A stretch of DNA of 64,000 bases, taken from NCBI GenBank assembly GCA_036346225.1, contig JARFIW010000108.1, positions 4,854,501-4,918,500 on the forward strand, written 5' to 3'. Source of the stretch: Platerodrilus igneus. Taxonomy: Eukaryota > Arthropoda > Insecta > Coleoptera > Lycidae. A program made the translations under genes and the position numbers. The number at the start of each line of letters is the position of its first letter. The stretch's first letter is position 1. A model generated the notes under the pieces. That model searched no databases and was not told the DNA's origin. It worked only from the letters and a program-made list of their open reading frames with translations. Below, piece after piece: positions 1 through 10,566 of this stretch.

Positions 1-596
1 ATTAATATAATTGTGAAAATAGTAAAATAGTTTAACATTTAATTAAAATTAATAAGCATTTAAAAATGTTTGAAGAACTTGCCTCAGGATCCTTTGGTAA
101 ACAATGAGTTTTTACAATAACAATAGTTTACAACCAGTAATAAAGCACTTAAAGCCCATTATTTAAAATTTAATCTTAAGCTCAAATCACAAATAAATAA
201 ATACCACAGATGAACACAAATTCTAAATATTTGACTAAATAAATATTCAAATGGAATGAAGTTTGTGAAACGTATGACAGATTTGCCGGTAAAGTAGTAT
301 TTTTCCTTAACCTCTTTATTATAATTAGCGACGACAATGCTTCGGTGTTGCGAGTACCTATTAAAACACGGAACTGTCAAATGCCAGGAGTGCGCCTGCC
401 CTGCTTCAGATTGTGAATGACATAATAAATTTTTATGATTAATCTCCAAGGAGATGAAATAAACCTACTAAAACGGTTTTGTAAATAAATTAAACATTGA
501 TTTGAGTACATGCGCTTGCATTTAACTTACAAATAAACATACATACAAAGTATGTAATATCAAAATGAAAATACAAGCACAATATTTCTAACCCGC
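1..596. other. AT-rich flank, no gene recognised
   Basis: AT-rich sequence downstream of the minus-strand zinc-finger array. A 96-codon open frame on the minus strand (159-449) has no recognisable motif and a composition like its surroundings, so I do not call it a gene. Confidence 0.4.
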
Positions 597-3047
597 AGTA
601 TAATCATATAAATCGCACGCAAATGCACGATCGTTCTTATGCGATCGAAGATGTGTTTTTAAAAGACTTTTTTATGATGTAGTATAAGTACATAAATTGC
701 ACAAGAATGGACGTTCGTTAGTATGCGACCGAAAATGTGCTTGCAAATAACTTCTATGTGTTGCAGTATAATCACACAAATTGCAAGCAAATGGACGTTC
801 GTTAGCATGTAATAATAATTACAGAAATTGCATCCAAAGGACGCTTTTTTATGATGCGCTATAATAAACAGAAATTGCAAGTAAATGAACTTTTGTTTGA
901 ATGCGACCGAAAATGTCTTTTTAAATGACTTTTTTGTGATGCAGTATAAGCACATAAATTGCACGCGAATGGACGTTCGTTAGTATGCGACCGAAAATGT
1001 CTTTTTAACTTACTTTTATCTGATGCAGTATAATCACACAAATCGCACGCGAATGGACGATCGTTCGTATGCAACCGAAGATGGGTTTTAAGAGACTTTT
1101 TCGTGATGCAGTATAAGTACATAAATTGCACGCGAATGGACGTTTGTTAGAATGTGACCAAAAATGTCTTTTTAAATTACTTTTATTTGACGCAGTATAA
1201 TCACACAAATCGCACGCAAATGGACGATCGATCGTATGCAACTGAAGATGTGTTTTTAAAAGACTTTTTTGTGATGCAGTATAAGCACATAAATTGCACG
1301 CGAATGGACGTTCGTTAGTATGCGACCGAAAATGTCTTTTAAATTACTTTATTTGACGCAGTATAATCACACAAATCGCACGCGAATGGACGATCGTTCG
1401 TATGCAACTGAAGATGTGTTTTCAAAAGACTTTTTCGTGATGCAGTATAGGTACATAAATTGCTAGTATGCGACCAAAAATGTATTTTTAAATTACTTTT
1501 ATTTGACGCAGTATAATCGCACAAATCGCACGCGAATGGACGATCGTACGTATGCAACTGAAGATGTGTTTTTAAAATACTTTTTGGTGATGCAGTATAT
1601 GCACATAAATTGCACGCGAATGGACGTTCGTTAGTATGCGACCGAAAATGTCTTTTTAACTTACTTTTATCTGATGCAGTATAATCACACAAATCGCACG
1701 CGAATGGACGATCGTTCGTATGCAACCGAAGATGGGTTTTAAGAGACTTTTTCGTGATGCAGTATAAGTACATAAATTGCACGCGAATGGACGTTTGTTA
1801 GAATGTGACCAAAAATGTCTTTTTAAATTACTTTTATTTGACGCAGTATAATCACACAAATCGCACGCAAATGGACGATCGATCGTATGCAACTGAAGAT
1901 GTGTTTTTAAAAGACTTTTTTGTGATGCAGTATAAGCACATAAATTGCACGCGAATGGACGTTCGTTAGTATGCGACCGAAAATGTCTTTTTAAATTACT
2001 TTTATTTGACGCAGTATAATCACACAAATCGCACGCGAATGGACGATCGTTCGTATGCAACTGAAGATGTGTTTTCAAAAGACTTTTTCGTGATGCAGTA
2101 TAGGTACATAAATTGCTAGTATGCGACCAAAAATGTATTTTTAAATTACTTTTATTTGACGCAGTATAATCGCACAAATCGCACGCGAATGGACGATCGT
2201 ACGTATGCAACTGAAGATGTGTTTTTAAAATACTTTTTTGTGATGCAGTATATGCACATAAATTGCACGCGAATGGACGTTCGTTAGTATGCGACCAAAA
2301 ATGTCTTTTTAAATTACTTTTATTTGACGCAGTATAATCATATAAATCGCACGCAAATGCACGATCGTTCGTATGCGATCGAAGATGTGTTTCTAAAAGA
2401 CTTTTTCGTGATGTAGTATAAGTACATAAATTGCACAAGAATGGACGTTCCTTAGTATGCGACCGAAAATGTGCTTGCAAATAGCTTTTATGTGTTACAG
2501 AATAATCACACAAATAGCATGCAAATGGACGTTCGTTAGTATGTAATCAAAAATGTGTTTTTAAAAGACTTTTTCGTGATGGAGTATAAGCACATAAAAT
2601 GCACGCAAATGGACGTTCGTTAGCATGCGACCGGAAATGTCTTTTTAAATAACTTTTATCTGATGCAGTATAATCACACAAAGTGCATGCGAATGGACGA
2701 TCGTTCGTATGCAACCCAAAATGTGTTTTAAAAGACTTTTTCATGATGCAGTATAACCACATAAATTGCAAGCTAATCGACGTACGTTTATATGCGACCA
2801 GATAGGTTTTTGTAAATGACATTTCTGAGATGCGTTATAGTTACACCCAATGCATACAAATGAACACTTCTAGTATGTGATCACAAATGTTTTTGTAAAG
2901 TATACTTTTGGGACGTGATATAATCACACAAATTATATGCAAACAGACACTAGTTAGTATGTGATCGTAAATGCTTTTGTAAATCATTTTTTCGTAGCGA
3001 GCAATAATTACAGAAATTGCATCCAAAGGACGCTTTTTTATGATGCG
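597..3047 (-). pseudogene. Degenerate half of C2H2 zinc-finger array A
   Basis: The minus strand encodes many further C2H2 fingers of the type C-x2-C-x12-H-x3-H joined by TNERPF/TNDRPF linkers, the same as in the open frame at 3048-4865. Here they lie in several frames broken by one-base losses in T or A runs (for example near 1336 and 1346) and by a short internal loss that fuses two fingers (around 1460 and 2113, reading SHTSNLCTYTASRK). The longest pieces are at 1656-2513, 1339-1782 and 2547-2822. The fingers alternate two types ('DLCDYTASNKSNLKRHF' and 'NLCAYTASRKSLLKTHL'), which points to growth by unequal crossing over. I read it as the decayed 3' part of one long poly-zinc-finger gene. 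Confidence 0.75.
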
Positions 3048-3150
3048 CTATAATAAACAGAAATTGCAAGTAAATGAACTTTTGTTTGAATGTGACCGAA
3101 AATGTCTTTTTAAGTGACTTTTTTGTGATGCAGTATAAGCACATAAATTG
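600..3150. repeat. Larger duplicated blocks within array A
   Basis: Two further duplications are visible. The block at about 600-790 (with the rare 'cacaagaatggacg' finger) recurs at about 2334-2520. The block at about 829-960 (starting 'ttacagaaattgcatccaaa') recurs at about 3009-3150. The array therefore grew by segmental as well as single-finger duplication. Confidence 0.7.
961..2262. repeat. 651-bp tandem duplication inside zinc-finger array
   Basis: Unit 1 (about 961-1611) and unit 2 (about 1612-2262) are nearly identical. They share private marks: a shortened 'gggttttaagagac', the variant 'cgatcgatcgtatg', and the fused partial finger. Unit 1 has since lost single T residues in two homopolymers. 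651 bp is not a multiple of the 84-bp finger period because the unit contains a partial finger. Confidence 0.85.
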
Positions 3151-4865
3151 CACGCGAATGGACGTTCGTTAGTATGCGACCGAAAATGTCTTTTTAATTT
3201 ACTTTTTTCTGATGCAGTATAAGCACATAAATTGCACGCGAATGGACGTTCGTTAGTATGCGACCGAAAATGTCTTTTTAACTTACTTTTATCTGATGCA
3301 GTATAATCACACAAATCGCACGCGAATGGACGATCGTTCGTATGCAACCGAATATGGGTTTTTAAAAGACTTTTTCGTGATGCAGTATAAGCACATAAAT
3401 TGCACACAAATGGACGTTCGTTAGAATGCGACCAAAAATGTCTTTTTAAATTACTTTTATTTGACGCAGTATAATCACACAAATCGCACGCGAATGGACG
3501 GTCATTCGTATGCAACTGAAGATGTGTTTTTAAAGAAATTTTTTGTGATGCAGTATAAGCACATAAATTGCACGCGAATGGACGTTCGTTAGTATGCGAC
3601 CGAAAATGTCTTTTTAAATAACTTTTATTTGACGCAGTATAATCACACAAACCGCACGCGAATGGACGATCGTTCGTATGCAACTGAAGATGTGTCCTTA
3701 AAAGACTTTTTCGTGATGCAGTATAAGTACATAAATTGCACGCGAATGGACGTTCCTTAGTATGCGACCAAAAATGTATTTTTAAATTACTTTTATTTGA
3801 CGCTGTATAATCACACAAATCGCACGCGAATGGACGACCGTTCGTATGCAACTGAAGATGTGTTTTTAGAAGACTTTTTTGTGATGCAGTATAAGCACAT
3901 AAATTGCACGCGAATGGACGTTCGTTAGTATGCGACCAAAAATGTCTTCTTAAATTACTTTTATTTGACGCAGTATAATCACACAAATCGCACGCGAATG
4001 GACGATCGTTTGTATGCAACTGAAGATGTGTTTTCAAAAGACTTTTTCGTGATGTAGTATAAGTACATAAATTGCACACGAATGGACGTTCGTTAGTATG
4101 CGACCGAAAATGTGCTTGCAAATAACTTTTATGTGTTGCAGTATAATCACACAAATTGCATGCAAATGGACGTTCATTAGTATGTAACCGAAAATGTGTT
4201 TTTAAAAGACTTTTTCGTGATGCAGTATAAGCACATAAATGGCACGCGAATGGACGTTCGTTAGTATGCGACCGGAAATGTGTTTTTAAATTACTTTTAT
4301 TTGATACAGTATAATCACACAAATTACACGCGAATGGACGGTCGTTCGTATGCATCCAAAGATGGTTTTTTAAAAGACCTTTTCGTGATGCAGTATAAGC
4401 ACACAAAATGCACGCGAATGGACGTTCGTTAGTATGCGACCGAAAATGTGCTTGTAAAAGACTTTTATGTGTTGCAGTATAATCACACAAATAGCATGCG
4501 AATGGACGTTCTTTAGTATGCGACCGAAAATGTGTTTTTAAAAGACTTTTTTGTGATGCAGTATAAGCACATAAATGGCACGCAAATGGACGTTCGTTAG
4601 TATGCGTCCGGAAATGTCTTTTTAATTTACTTTTATCTGATGCAGTATAATTACACAAATCACACGCGAATGGACCATCGTTTGTATGCAACCGAAGATG
4701 GGTTTTTAAAAGACTTTTTCGTGATGCAGTATAAGCACATAAAATGCACGCGAATAGACGTTCGTTAGTATGCGACCGAAAATGTCTTTGTAAATTACTT
4801 TTTCGTAATGTGATATATTTGCACAAATTGCATGCTAATGAACCTTCTTTTGTGTGTGGCTGCAT
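3048..4865 (-). CDS. Poly-C2H2 zinc-finger protein A (605 aa)
   Basis: An uninterrupted 605-codon frame made almost entirely of about 21 C2H2 fingers (C-x2-C-x12-H-x3-H, 28-residue period) with TNERPF-type linkers. This is the architecture of nuclear DNA-binding proteins. No BTB, ZAD or other effector domain is visible. The likely start is the ATG at 4865 (MQPHTKEGSLACNLC), because the same N-terminus and upstream DNA recur in the arrays at 47292-48167 and 62415-62660. Finger core residues vary in the recognition helix (RKSLLKT, NKSNLKR, HKSYLQA), but neighbouring fingers are very similar in DNA, suggesting homogenisation. It could be an expressed lineage-specific gene or a repeat-derived frame. 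The array continues in broken form downstream. Confidence 0.7.
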   Translation of the reverse strand: MQPHTKEGSLACNLCKYITLRKSNLQRHFRSHTNERLFACILCAYTASRKSLLKTHLRLHTNDGPFACDLCNYTASDKSKLKRHFRTHTNERPFACHLCAYTASQKSLLKTHFRSHTKERPFACYLCDYTATHKSLLQAHFRSHTNERPFACILCAYTASRKGLLKNHLWMHTNDRPFACNLCDYTVSNKSNLKTHFRSHTNERPFACHLCAYTASRKSLLKTHFRLHTNERPFACNLCDYTATHKSYLQAHFRSHTNERPFVCNLCTYTTSRKSLLKTHLQLHTNDRPFACDLCDYTASNKSNLRRHFWSHTNERPFACNLCAYTASQKSLLKTHLQLHTNGRPFACDLCDYTASNKSNLKIHFWSHTKERPFACNLCTYTASRKSLLRTHLQLHTNDRPFACGLCDYTASNKSYLKRHFRSHTNERPFACNLCAYTASQKISLKTHLQLHTNDRPFACDLCDYTASNKSNLKRHFWSHSNERPFVCNLCAYTASRKSLLKTHIRLHTNDRPFACDLCDYTASDKSKLKRHFRSHTNERPFACNLCAYTASEKSKLKRHFRSHTNERPFACNLCAYTASQKSHLKRHFRSHSNKSSFTCNFCLL

Positions 4866-5440
4866 TCTTACTAAATCAACTAAATATCAATTATGAATAC
4901 AAATGTCCTTTGCTTAATTTGTTTCATAGCAACCGTGAGTGTCTTTACGTGAAAGGTGGTGCTCAAGATTGTATTATAGAGGAATTTGTGGATTTCGCAC
5001 TAAAAAATGTTAGTTGGTTTTCTTGCGTTTTTTAAAATCGTTTAAAGCTTGAGCATTTTATACATATAGTTTATAATACTGTACTGTCCTTATACCTTAA
5101 ATCTTGAACGTATACGCAAAACCATGTCCACCTCGGTAAGACATGCAATAATCGATAACGTGACTATTATTGTTGTCGAAGACATTACTTTAATTTCATT
5201 TGCGCAAACAAAGTAGCAGGAGAGTAATTTTACTGTATCGTTTATCAGTAAATATGGCATTTCTAAGTTATCGTACTTAATTTAACATTAATTTTCATTA
5301 AGCCATGGATTTGTGCTATTGTTGTTTGTAAAAAGGAATACGTTGTTTTTTAAATATGAAATGCATTATTTCTTTTGTGATGGTTTATTTATATTTCAGA
5401 TTATTTGAACGGTATGATCATGATAGATAAGATGAAATTT
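4866..5440 (-). promoter_or_regulatory. Shared upstream block of zinc-finger genes
   Basis: The DNA upstream of array A recurs upstream of array B (48168-48327 plus 48640-48927) and, inverted, upstream of array C (about 62160-62414). The conserved stretch includes the segment around 'aatcttgaacgtataagc' and the AT-rich part at 5040-5090. This block was duplicated together with the zinc-finger start and presumably carries the promoter and 5' UTR. No core promoter element can be assigned with certainty. Confidence 0.55.
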
Positions 5441-5560
5441 ATTATTAATAGTATATTACATACCGAGCAGGGAAGTAGATCATTACAGCCGAATGCTAGT
5501 TAGATGCCCCAGGCGCGCAGCACCGAGGGTAGCTATAGGCACAGATTATCCACCTCTTAC
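5395..5560 (+). mobile_element. Crypton-linked fragment (copy iii)
   Basis: From a polypyrimidine acceptor-like 'atttatatttcag' near 5400, the sequence runs into 'attatttgaacggtatgatcatgatag' and on through 'ataccgagcagggaagtag'. It matches 48885-48927 joined to 55529-55650. At those places the same DNA leads into a Crypton-type recombinase fragment, so this is probably a shorter derivative of that element. Here the similarity stops after the 'gctataggcac' near 5543. Confidence 0.4.
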
Positions 5561-6275
5561 AGATGCGAAGGCTTTGTCGGATCGTTTGAAGTTTGTAGGA
5601 CAAATTTCTATAACCTTGAACGCAATCCGCCATTACATAAGAGGTTTTTTGTGGGAAATTTGAATGTGAATAATAAAATCTACTAAAATGTTTTTAACAG
5701 TAACCTAATTTCAATACTATTTTCGCATACCCGAATACATACAAACTAAGACGGCCAACACTTTTGTTAGCAGTAAATAATTTCTAATAGTAGCCACACT
5801 GTAGCTTATCCTCAACATTTTTTGGTACACTATCGTAGTACACATTCAAAATATGAATTTATCAATTTTATCAGTGCAGTAGTCGCCCTCATAACTTTTT
5901 ATACCAATAGGTCAAACTCTTCTTGGTACACACTATTTTGTTTATTTTTATACTGAATCGAAATCACAGATTATCCACTGGTTGAAGTCTAAAATCAAAT
6001 TTTCTAAGATACCGACGTATACCGACACACAATTGAAATGGTCCTGAATAACTATTTTCGTTGTGAGTTGCCCTTTCTTCAGTTTAAAACGAATTTAAAA
6101 AGATTATTGTTAGAAAATGCTTTTTATACTACGTCTGATTTTTTAGCTTGTTATGGTTCTTGTAAGTTGTCTTTCGAAATTTATGATGCACTTCTCTATA
6201 CTATTTTCTGTTGTGTTTGTTTTAAATTATGTATATTTTTGATGAAAATTCTAAGCTTACCACAAATTTTTATTT
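5561..6275. other. No gene recognised
   Basis: AT-rich DNA. The only internal match is its last 40 bases (about 6239-6280), which recur inverted at about 14184-14230, just beyond the right end of Element I. Open frames are short and carry no motif. Confidence 0.4.
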
Positions 6276-6360
6276 CAAACAAGTAGATGGTTATTGGTTG
6301 TTTTGGAACCACATTTCCTCCAGCTTCCACATTTCCTCACACATCTGGACCAAAATTTAC

Positions 6361-6517
6361 ATGTAAATTCCCATAAGGAGGAAATGTGGAGATGTAAATT
6401 CCCATAAGGAGGAAATGTGGAGATGAATCTCCTAGGAGAAAATGTGGAAATGTAAATTCTCATAAGGAGGAAATGTGGAGATGAATCTCCTAGGAGGAAA
6501 TGTGGAGATGAATCTCA
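6361..6517. repeat. 27/31-bp tandem array in TIR
   Basis: Five units of 31 bp (atgtaaattcccataaggag + gaaatgtggag) or a 27-bp variant with 'cctaggag' in place of the central part. All share the core 'gaaatgtggagatg'. The array lies about 80 bp from the element tip. Confidence 0.85.
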
Positions 6518-6896
6518 GTTTTCTTCGACTCGTCATTTCCACCCACGAGATAAATATATCTTGTTTGGTATCAATTAACAATAGAATTTTCTCAGCTACC
6601 CGAATCTCTAGGAATTTTTTAGATTGCATCATCCCCCAGGGAGCTACCCTCATTTTAAGATTTTTTACCGCTCCCATATCTGAACCGAATAGTTTTCTTC
6701 GACTAGCCATTGCATCTTTCGAGATAAACCTATCTTGTTTGGTATCAATTAATATTAAAATTTTCTCAGCTACCCGAATCTCTAGGAATTTTTTAGATAG
6801 CAGCATCTCCCAGGGAGCTACCCTGATTTTAAGATTACTTACCTGTTGCGATTTTTGAGCGTTCTTATAAATTTTTTTAACCATGTGATACATCAA
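6432..6896 (-). other. TIR module with outward open frame and splice-donor consensus
   Basis: In all TIRs an outward-reading frame starts at an ATG within 'atgtatcacatgg' (here near 6890). A frame runs through two repeats of the module (residue motif LIDTKQDRFISKDAM, then RRKLF). A perfect donor-like CAG|GTAAG follows the first 20 or so codons in three of the four TIRs (near 6842, 15153 and 18761). It may be the 5' exon of a transcript that reads out of the TIR, or chance openness of a repeat. No domain is recognised. Confidence 0.3.
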
Positions 6897-7185
6897 ATTA
6901 GTCTAAAATTTTACGCAGAATTCGAATCTGCAAACAGATTTAATATCCGACTACGCCCTGCCAAGTTATACCCCTTTAAAGCTCTCAAACCTTTAAATTT
7001 TGCTCTTTGCTCCCACATCTGAACCAAATAGTTTTCTTCGTCTAACCAATGCATCTTTCGAGATAAACCTATCTTGTTTGGTATCAATTAATATTAGAAT
7101 GTTTCAGCTACCCGAATCTCTAAGAATTTTTTAGATAGCATTATCCCCCAGGGAGCTATCCCAATTTTAAATTTTTTTTTATCAA

Positions 7186-7786
7186 TGTCGATTTCTAATC
7201 ATCTATCCTTTTAAATATGTAGAATCCTTTAACCAAACACGTAGCAGTATTAACACAAATAAATTAAGCACGCAAAAATTTAATAATTTATTTTATCCGA
7301 TTTACAGTTTAATAAACTAATTACAATTTTTACAAAGTATAACATTATTTTCTTCGTTTAACCAAATCCAAGCAGGTTAAAGTAACCTGTAACAAAAAAT
7401 AGAAATTAATGTGTTGTTTAAAAAAGACCTATAACAAAAAGAGATTAATGTACTGTTTAATAAGAACGGAAAAGTGTTTTAGGTCAATAAGACATTGTCG
7501 TTAATCTAACAATATGAGAATAATGTAAAAACATTTCAATGTAATGTGTTTTTAATATGTAACTGGGAAGGTAGACTTTAACGTCATCATCGCTCCGAAT
7601 TACATGTGAAAGCTGTATATAATTTTTTTTTAAAAATGTATATCTTCTCCAAACAAATACGTTAATTACAGGAGGAAAGTACGCTAAATGCAAGTTAATT
7701 AATAGCAATGTAATACTGCTTACTGACCTATCTTAATTGTTTGTACAAGGAAACACAATAAAATATGTACAAATATAGCAACCATC
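7186..7786. other. Element I interior, no gene recognised
   Basis: AT-rich interior between the left TIR and the first decayed minus-strand frame. The 74-codon frame at 7484-7708 has no family signature. Confidence 0.4.
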
Positions 7787-7880
7787 TTATATATTTATGC
7801 CCCATGCGTAGGTTGCTGTACTATTAGGAATGATGTACCTTTTGTCGTCCTCGCCCGACAAACTAATTTTATTAATTAAT
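7787..7880 (-). pseudogene. C-terminal fragment of unknown element protein (copy 1)
   Basis: A minus-strand frame reads NKISLSGEDDKRYIIPNST, then TYAW, and stops at 7787-7789. Nearly the same peptide (NKISLSSEDDKRYIIPNST...YAW) is encoded near 10200-10270, so the two are duplicated C-termini of one protein family inside the element. Conservation at the amino-acid level despite base changes supports coding. No function is assigned. Confidence 0.5.
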
Positions 7881-7901
7881 TGTGTATAAAGTTGGTGTTT
7901 A

Positions 7902-8274
7902 CATGGTTTCGTTTAATACCTCGTACATATTTTCCGGATTACTAGAAGACGTTATAACCATACTTTTTGTGTTAAAGGATTTCACATCGGTAGTCTCTTC
8001 CCACATTTTGGTGTAAACACCGTAGAGTTCGCAATAGACTTTTATTGCTGTATGTTGTATTCTTTTTTTAATTAATTAATCGAATAAACCGCTCTTTCTG
8101 CTTCCAAAGAAACTCGGACACTCCATTGACGACACTGGTGTTCTTTATGCGATAGCTAGCCATACGGTTGTTAAACGCAGTGCTAACCATTTTTACACTA
8201 TCTTCGCCAGTAACGGTTTTCCAGGTATAGGAAGCACCGCAAGTGTTGCATTTAAAAACGTTTGCAGGCACCAT
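7902..8274 (-). pseudogene. Small protein with FKCNTCGASY zinc-ribbon-like motif
   Basis: An ATG at 8274 (minus strand) opens a 68-codon frame to 8068. Near its N-terminus is FKCNTCGASYTW, with a C-x2-C pair that looks like half of a zinc ribbon. After the stop and an apparent one-base shift, a further coding-like stretch (VYCELYGVYTKMWEE...) runs to a TAA near 7902. The two parts may be one broken gene. It lies within Element I in the same orientation as the Rep-like gene. No family is recognised. Confidence 0.4.
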
Positions 8275-8438
8275 TTTAGTACAAAACAAAATTCGCACTA
8301 TAGGACTTTGGTTAAACTTGTAAGCGAACTAACTTATAACTAAAAAGCTTACTCTAGCGTGCCTGATTTATGTTCCCTATAGAATGCATACCGAAGGTTT
8401 TCGAAGACGGCCGAACAATATTAAGGATTCAGCGGGAA

Positions 8439-8692
8439 CTAAATGACGTTATATTTTACCAATCCTTGCTGCTCGTCCAGTACATTTAGCACCAATGCAT
8501 GCACCCGGTTCGCATCGTCAATACTGCGAATGCAGTTAGTAAAAACACCGGAAACGTCTTTCATGTTATACGGATCAACAATTGCATCGCGTGCATATTA
8601 AAAATCTAAAAGGGTGGTAGCACATGCACACAAATTGGGTGCAAGTCGTGCTGTAGAAGATGCAGTGCTACTATAAACAAAAACTTAATAAA
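8439..8692 (-). pseudogene. Small unknown element protein, one in-frame stop
   Basis: The minus strand reads a coding-like frame ending at TAG 8439-8441, with NMKDVSGVFTNCIRSIDDAN and a hydrophobic tail VLDEQQGLVKYNVI. One TAA interrupts it about 55 codons before the end. Composition and codon regularity exceed those of its neighbours. No family is recognised; it is probably a small gene of Element I. Confidence 0.4.
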
Positions 8693-9530
8693 ACACTTTA
8701 AACCTTTACTAAGGGAATACCAAACTTGTTGTTTACAGAATACTTACTAATAAAGCAATTTAATTTTAAATAACTTCTACGTTATATTTTCGGAAATGGT
8801 ATGGTTGAATATTTTCTAAATGAATCACCAAGCGAAAGTATATGTTTAACGGCATTAAAATTAACCATTATTTTCCCATTTTTACGGCCGCGGTTAATTA
8901 TACATTAAAATTTAATTTGTTCACTTTCGAGCTACCCGTAAACTAACATATTTTATAGTAACAACAGTGCGATGTATAATGCATGCATACCCCTTCTCTG
9001 CGCTACTACTATTCTTGTAGTTGCTTGAAAAAGTCAGTTGCCTTTTTCACTGTTAGGATCGCTGCAAAGCACCATTCTATACATTCTTTAAAGGTATGGC
9101 ACATCGCGCACTTTTTTTTGTCTGATAATTAAATTTTGCTTATGTAGGCTATTACACTTTCGCATATTTAAACATCTAATACGATTGATTAACCGCTTTC
9201 GATTATTCTAACGGGGATCACCATACATTCCGCCACACCGTTCTTTTTGAATACAACGGTCAGATGAGCTTCCACACACTAACACCTAACGTATTTTTCT
9301 TACTATTTGTTAAACAAAAACTACCGGCATCGTCATGTCCGTATACAGACGTAAGCAGATGTTTGTGGATGTGTACGAGAATATGTAACCATATACATTA
9401 ATCAGTCTAAGTTATTTTATTTAGTCCACGAAAACTACTATTTTTCTAAACCACAATTAATAATCGCCTTTATAGGTTTAACATTTCTAACATTACCCAA
9501 TGACTGGTGCTACGTACATAGAAACTTTAA
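8693..9530 (-). pseudogene. Decayed small frames of Element I
   Basis: This stretch has no long frame. A cysteine-containing minus-strand peptide (KCAMCHTFKECIEWC... ending FFKQLQE) stops at 9009-9011, and a fragment RCIQKERCGGMYGDPR lies near 9210-9260. They look like remnants of short genes but cannot be assigned. Confidence 0.25.
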
Positions 9531-9534
9531 TTTC

Positions 9535-9655
9535 TTATTGGAGAGAATCCTTATTCTCCCACGCACTGCTGCGTAGTTGCATGCCCACCCTTTTTGGAGG
9601 TATATGCTCGTTATAGGTTGTAAGACCCTCGATTTTACTTAACTACACTTTGTGA
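9535..9655 (-). pseudogene. Decayed second copy of ORF2
   Basis: The DNA 'aatccttattctcccac' through 'gttataggttgtaagaccct' matches the middle of ORF2 at about 10960-11035 with many substitutions and indels. Together with the duplicated C-terminal peptide (7787 versus about 10200), this indicates that Element I contains two head-to-tail copies of part of its gene block. Confidence 0.6.
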
Positions 9656-9774
9656 GACCCTTTTAATCTTTTTAATTGTATCTTTCTCGCTTACAATACA
9701 GTAGGACCCCCATTAAATTCGTCTTTGAATTTCCCTACAATTTTTTTGTTGACAAGCGGTATATTGTATTTATT

Positions 9775-9935
9775 ATCCGCGGGGTAGTCACCCTTTTAAG
9801 ATAAATATATCTTTTTTTTTTGATATCAACTAATATTAGATTTTTCTAGGGAGCTCAAATCAGCAAATAGATTTTAAATAGAACCACCCTTTACAAAGTC
9901 ACGCCTTTTAAAGACTAATTTTTACCCATCTTTAT
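9775..9935. repeat. Internal TIR remnant
   Basis: The segment with 'gataaatatatctt', 'gatatcaactaatattagat' and 'agggagctcaaatc' is a degraded copy of the TIR module. It lies in the middle of Element I, so the element is probably composite, with one older element end trapped inside. Confidence 0.5.
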
Positions 9936-10174
9936 TTAACTCCATCTTTAAAACCCTTTTTTCGCTACCCAAGATATATGCTTTAACCAACCATTTTCCT
10001 AGAAATTTAAAACCGCTGTGTCCCGCGAACACCACGTGGAGATAACACGTATACTCTGTCAACCAGGATAGAAGCAGGAAGGATTTGGAAGGTGGGCGCA
10101 GAACTTGAAAATTATGGAATTTAAAAACTAATATATACAATAGGTTTACAAAATCTATACAAATATAAACAACT

Positions 10175-10375
10175 ATCTTATATCTTTATGCCTCCATGCG
10201 TAGATTGTTGTACTATTAGGAATTATATACCTTTTGTCATCTTCGCTCGATAAACTAATTTTATTAATTGTCTGCGTGTATAAATCGTGTTTTTACTCTG
10301 GATACATACACCGGCAAGTACTCCACACCAAATAAAGAATTAGATGCTTGGTAACTGTTAACTTCTGCATCCCTC
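10175..10375 (-). pseudogene. C-terminal fragment of unknown element protein (copy 2)
   Basis: The minus strand reads SNSLFGVEYLPVYVSRVK and, after a one-base shift, TINKISLSSEDDKRYIIPNST followed by a YAW-containing end. It is the counterpart of 7787-7880 and sits downstream of ORF2 in the same orientation. No function is assigned. Confidence 0.45.
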
Positions 10376-10379
10376 GTGT

Positions 10380-10475
10380 ACGCCCAAACACATCCCAGCC
10401 CGCGTGCACCCCTGCCCAGGCGCACCCCTGCGCGCGCGCGCCCCTACCTATGCGCACCCATCTCTGTGCGAGTGC
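10380..10475. repeat. GC-rich minisatellite
   Basis: An abrupt GC-rich patch with degenerate copies of 'gcgcacccctg' and a run of CG dinucleotides, very different from the AT-rich surroundings. Confidence 0.6.
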
Positions 10476-10566
10476 TATTTCGGGGTAACGTCACAGCCTT
10501 TTATAAATAAAGAACAATGTTATATACTATTATAAAATGTTTATTCTGACATTATACATAACAAAT

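Larger units (their letters stand above)
6282..7185. repeat. Element I left terminal inverted repeat
   Basis: From the tip inwards: a 75-bp unique tip, the tandem array, then three copies of a 140-180 bp module (about 6520-6660, 6700-6850, 7020-7180). Each module carries 'gataaacctatcttgtttgg', 'tcagctacccgaatctc' and 'cccagggagctaccc'. The same order occurs, inverted or direct, in the other three TIRs of the window. It lacks the hairpin found in the other TIRs. Confidence 0.8.

Noticed and set aside
159..449. 96-codon minus-strand frame at the left edge
   Set aside because: No motif, no paralogue in the window, AT-rich composition.
597..4865. Regular 84-bp repeats as a satellite or CRISPR-like array
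   Set aside because: The period equals one C2H2 finger and the reading frame is conserved over 605 codons; no spacer-repeat structure.
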